NCBI GenBank assembly: GCA_964483805.1
Contig: CAZADH010000314.1
Span: 1-6,834 of the forward strand
Length of the DNA stretch: 6,834 bases
Direction: 5' to 3'
Origin: CAZADH01 sp964483805
GTDB lineage: Bacteria > Muiribacteriota > Ozemobacteria > Ozemobacterales > Ozemobacteraceae
The notes below the pieces were generated by a model. The model was not told where the DNA came from. It ran no database searches and was given only the letters and a program-made list of their open reading frames with translations. The number at the start of each line of letters is the position of its first letter. Positions within the stretch are counted from its first letter, which is position 1. Made by a program: the position numbers and the translations under genes. Shown piece after piece: positions 5,717 to 6,834 of the stretch.

Positions 5717-6513
5717 ATGGCTCGAAAACTGTTACCTGAGAAACTGTGGAACATCATAGAACCTCTCTTGCCTCCATTGCGGGAATATCCGAAAGGGGGA
5801 CGGCCACGAATCCCGGACCGAGAGGCTTTGACAGGTATTCTGTTTGTGTTGAAAACGGGCCTTCCCTGGGAGGATCTGCCAATAGAGATGGGCTGTGGTT
5901 CTGGAATGAGTTGCTGGCGACGGTTGCAGGAATGGGAAGCATCAGGGGTGTGGCAGAATATCCACGAAGTGCTTCTCGTGGAAATCAATCGGCGCAAGCG
6001 ATTGAGACTGAAGCGTGCCGCTGTCGACTCGAGCAGCGTGCGTGCAAAAGGGGGGGCGAAGCAACAGGGCCCAACCCGACCGACAGAGGTAAGCTCGGAC
6101 CCAAGCACCATCTGATTGTAGACGCACGCGGCGTGCCGCTTGCCTGTGAGGTCACGGCGGCGAACGTCCACGACTCGAAGATGTTTGAAACGATGCTTGA
6201 CGCGGTTCCGTCGGTCGGCGGACGCAAAGGGCGACCCCGACGAAGGCCTCACAAAGTTCATGCGGACAAGGGATACGATTTTGCTCATCTTCGAGACGCT
6301 TGTCGCAAACGAGGCATCATCCCGCGTATCGCAAGGCGCGGCATAGAGTCGAGCGAAAAGCTGGGACGGCACAGGTGGGTCGTAGAGCGTACTATTGCCT
6401 GGCTCCACACATTTCGACGGCTGCAAACTCGTTACGATCGACGGCTCGATATTCACAAGGCCTTCCTATCCATCGGAATGATCATGGTGTGTTACAACAT
6501 ACTTACGAGGTAG
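5717..6513 (+). CDS. IS5-family DDE transposase, split in two frames (orfA 5717-6115, orfB to 6513) joined by -1 shift
   Basis: OrfA starts at ATG 5717 (MARKLLPEKLW) and has the DUF4096-type N-terminal domain (WEDLP, CWRRLQEW) and the first catalytic Asp, D104, in AAVDSSSVRAK. It then loses family similarity and stops at 6115. Similarity resumes in the -1 frame as GPNPTDRGKLGPKHHLIVDARG, followed by HADKGYD (second Asp), RIARRGIESSEKLGRHRW and VVERTIAW (catalytic Glu), ending TAG 6511-6513. Joined near 6050 the product is about 265 residues, normal for the IS427 group, with a full DDE triad. The junction sits on AAAAGGGGGGG, so ribosomal or transcriptional slippage is likely. A simple inactivating frameshift cannot be excluded. 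Confidence 0.85.
6046..6056 (+). other. A4G7 run, probable frameshift/slippage site of the transposase
   Basis: The orfA frame reads GCA-AAA-GGG-GGG-GCG and the orfB frame reads TGC-AAA-AGG-GGG-GGC. Reading one base twice here, or one extra G added by RNA polymerase, joins the frames exactly where family similarity changes frame. Confidence 0.65.
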
Positions 6514-6531
6514 TGGTTGTGTTAGGCGCTC
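6514..6531. repeat. Right terminal inverted repeat of the IS
   Basis: TGGTTGTGTTAGGCGCTC, the inverted partner of 5653-5670. It begins directly after the transposase stop codon. Confidence 0.9.
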
Positions 6532-6534
6532 TTA
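6532..6534. repeat. Right target-site duplication TTA
   Basis: Direct copy of the TTA at 5650-5652, immediately outside the right inverted repeat. Confidence 0.7.
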
Positions 6535-6606
6535 GAACACTGAGTAATGTCACCCCATCGATATGAAACAAGCCTCTGTTCTGGCACCGAGCCCAACTCA
6601 CTTTTT

Positions 6607-6636
6607 GGGCCCCGCGATGTCGGATGTGCGGGGCCC
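6607..6636. repeat. Perfect 9-bp stem-loop upstream of the regulator promoter
   Basis: GGGCCCCGC (6607-6615) pairs exactly with GCGGGGCCC (6628-6636) around a 12-nt loop. A CTTTTT run lies 5' of it on the plus strand, the wrong side for a plus-strand terminator. Both flanking genes point away from it. It may be a relic terminator or a protein-binding dyad. Confidence 0.55.
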
Positions 6637-6658
6637 TGGTTGGTACGATTCGGCGGCC

Positions 6659-6688
6659 TTGACGATGATGGGTTATGAGTAGTAAAAT
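6659..6688 (+). promoter_or_regulatory. Candidate sigma-70 promoter of the winged-helix regulator
   Basis: TTGACG (6659-6664) and TAAAAT (6683-6688) each match consensus at five of six positions, with 18-bp spacing. Transcription would start near 6695, which favours ATG 6726 over an in-frame ATG at 6675. A dyad, GAGTA (6677-6681) facing TACTC (6689-6693), overlaps the -10 and could be an operator. Confidence 0.5.
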
Positions 6689-6725
6689 TACTCGAAACAA
6701 TGCGGATCCAGGGGGGGCGCTCGTG

Positions 6726-6834
6726 ATGCTTGAGTCCTTGATCACGTCTAAGACACGTATCAAACTTCTGTTGAAGTTCTTTCTCAACCCCGATACGCGT
6801 GCGTACCTTCGCGGCCTTGCAGACGAAATGGGTG
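6726..6834 (+). CDS. Winged helix-turn-helix transcriptional regulator, N-terminal fragment (cut by window end)
   Basis: Thirty-six codons are visible, beginning MLESLITSKTRIKLLLKFFL and continuing NPDTRAYLRGLADEMG. This matches, from memory, the start of small winged-helix proteins (ArsR/MarR-like fold) that often stand at the head of polysaccharide biosynthesis clusters, especially in Bacteroidetes. The first helix (SKTRIKLLLKFFLNP) and the beginning of the second helix pair (YLRGLADEMG) of the DNA-binding domain are visible; the recognition helix and wing lie beyond the edge. ATG 6726 has AGGGGGGG 8 nt upstream. An in-frame ATG at 6675 would add 17 residues but lies upstream of the likely transcription start. 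It diverges from the sugar transferase gene, with which it may share a regulatory region now split by the insertion sequence. Confidence 0.65.
   Translation, partial: MLESLITSKTRIKLLLKFFLNPDTRAYLRGLADEMG

Larger units (their letters stand above)
5653..6531 (+). mobile_element. Complete IS5-family (IS427-like) insertion sequence, 879 bp
   Basis: The element is bounded by 18-bp terminal inverted repeats with 17 matches and a TTA target duplication. It carries one transposase spread over two frames and nothing else. Size, TNA target duplication, DUF4096-type N-terminus and split transposase all fit the IS427 group. It lies in the intergenic region between the divergent sugar transferase and winged-helix regulator genes. 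The near-perfect ends suggest recent insertion. Confidence 0.9.

Noticed and set aside
5659..6456. 265-codon minus-strand open frame across the insertion sequence
   Set aside because: It is antisense to the transposase, with no recognisable domain and unlikely composition.
6535..6725. JUMPstart/ops element expected ahead of a polysaccharide cluster
   Set aside because: The ops core GGCGGTAG is not present in this stretch.

Overview
This is a high-GC bacterial window with Shine-Dalgarno-led genes, including two GTG starts with strong AAGGAGG sites. It also carries a WecA/WbpL-type polyprenyl-phosphate sugar transferase, which suggests a cell envelope with lipid-linked polysaccharide. The intergenic DNA is rich in GC palindromes and dispersed-repeat-like sequence. 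I cannot name the phylum. The winged-helix protein at the right edge resembles Bacteroidetes-type regulators of polysaccharide loci, while the rest reads as a high-GC lineage, so the right end may be an acquired locus.

Left half (1-4420): a minus-strand operon encodes a two-subunit molybdenum hydroxylase of the xanthine dehydrogenase family. The Mo-pterin catalytic subunit spans 3127-713 and the [2Fe-2S] subunit spans 682-182. A FAD subunit is not seen in the window. A roughly 525-bp intergenic region with an imperfect tandem duplication (81-bp period) and GC palindromes separates this operon from a divergent plus-strand gene for a uridine phosphorylase family enzyme (3653-4420). Together they suggest nucleoside or nucleobase catabolism: the phosphorylase frees a base and the Mo enzyme could hydroxylate a heterocycle. 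Both enzymes lack residues that define the textbook substrate (the Glu of xanthine oxidase; the Gln/Arg pair of E. coli Udp), so the real substrates are open. A strong GNRA-loop hairpin follows the phosphorylase gene.

Right half (4421-6834): a minus-strand WbpL/WecA-like glycosyl-1-phosphate transferase (5564-4650) and a plus-strand winged-helix regulator cut off by the window end (from 6726) diverge from one intergenic region. A complete IS5-family (IS427-like) element of 879 bp (5653-6531) has inserted there, with 17/18-matching terminal inverted repeats and a TTA target duplication. Its transposase is split over two frames that meet at an A4G7 run. The layout suggests the start of a surface-polysaccharide locus extending past the right edge.

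No tRNA, rRNA, CRISPR array or known riboswitch was recognised. I did not find a clearly new system. The most useful points are the start-site corrections, the substrate-residue departures, the in-tandem intergenic repeat and the slippage-type frameshift in the insertion sequence.
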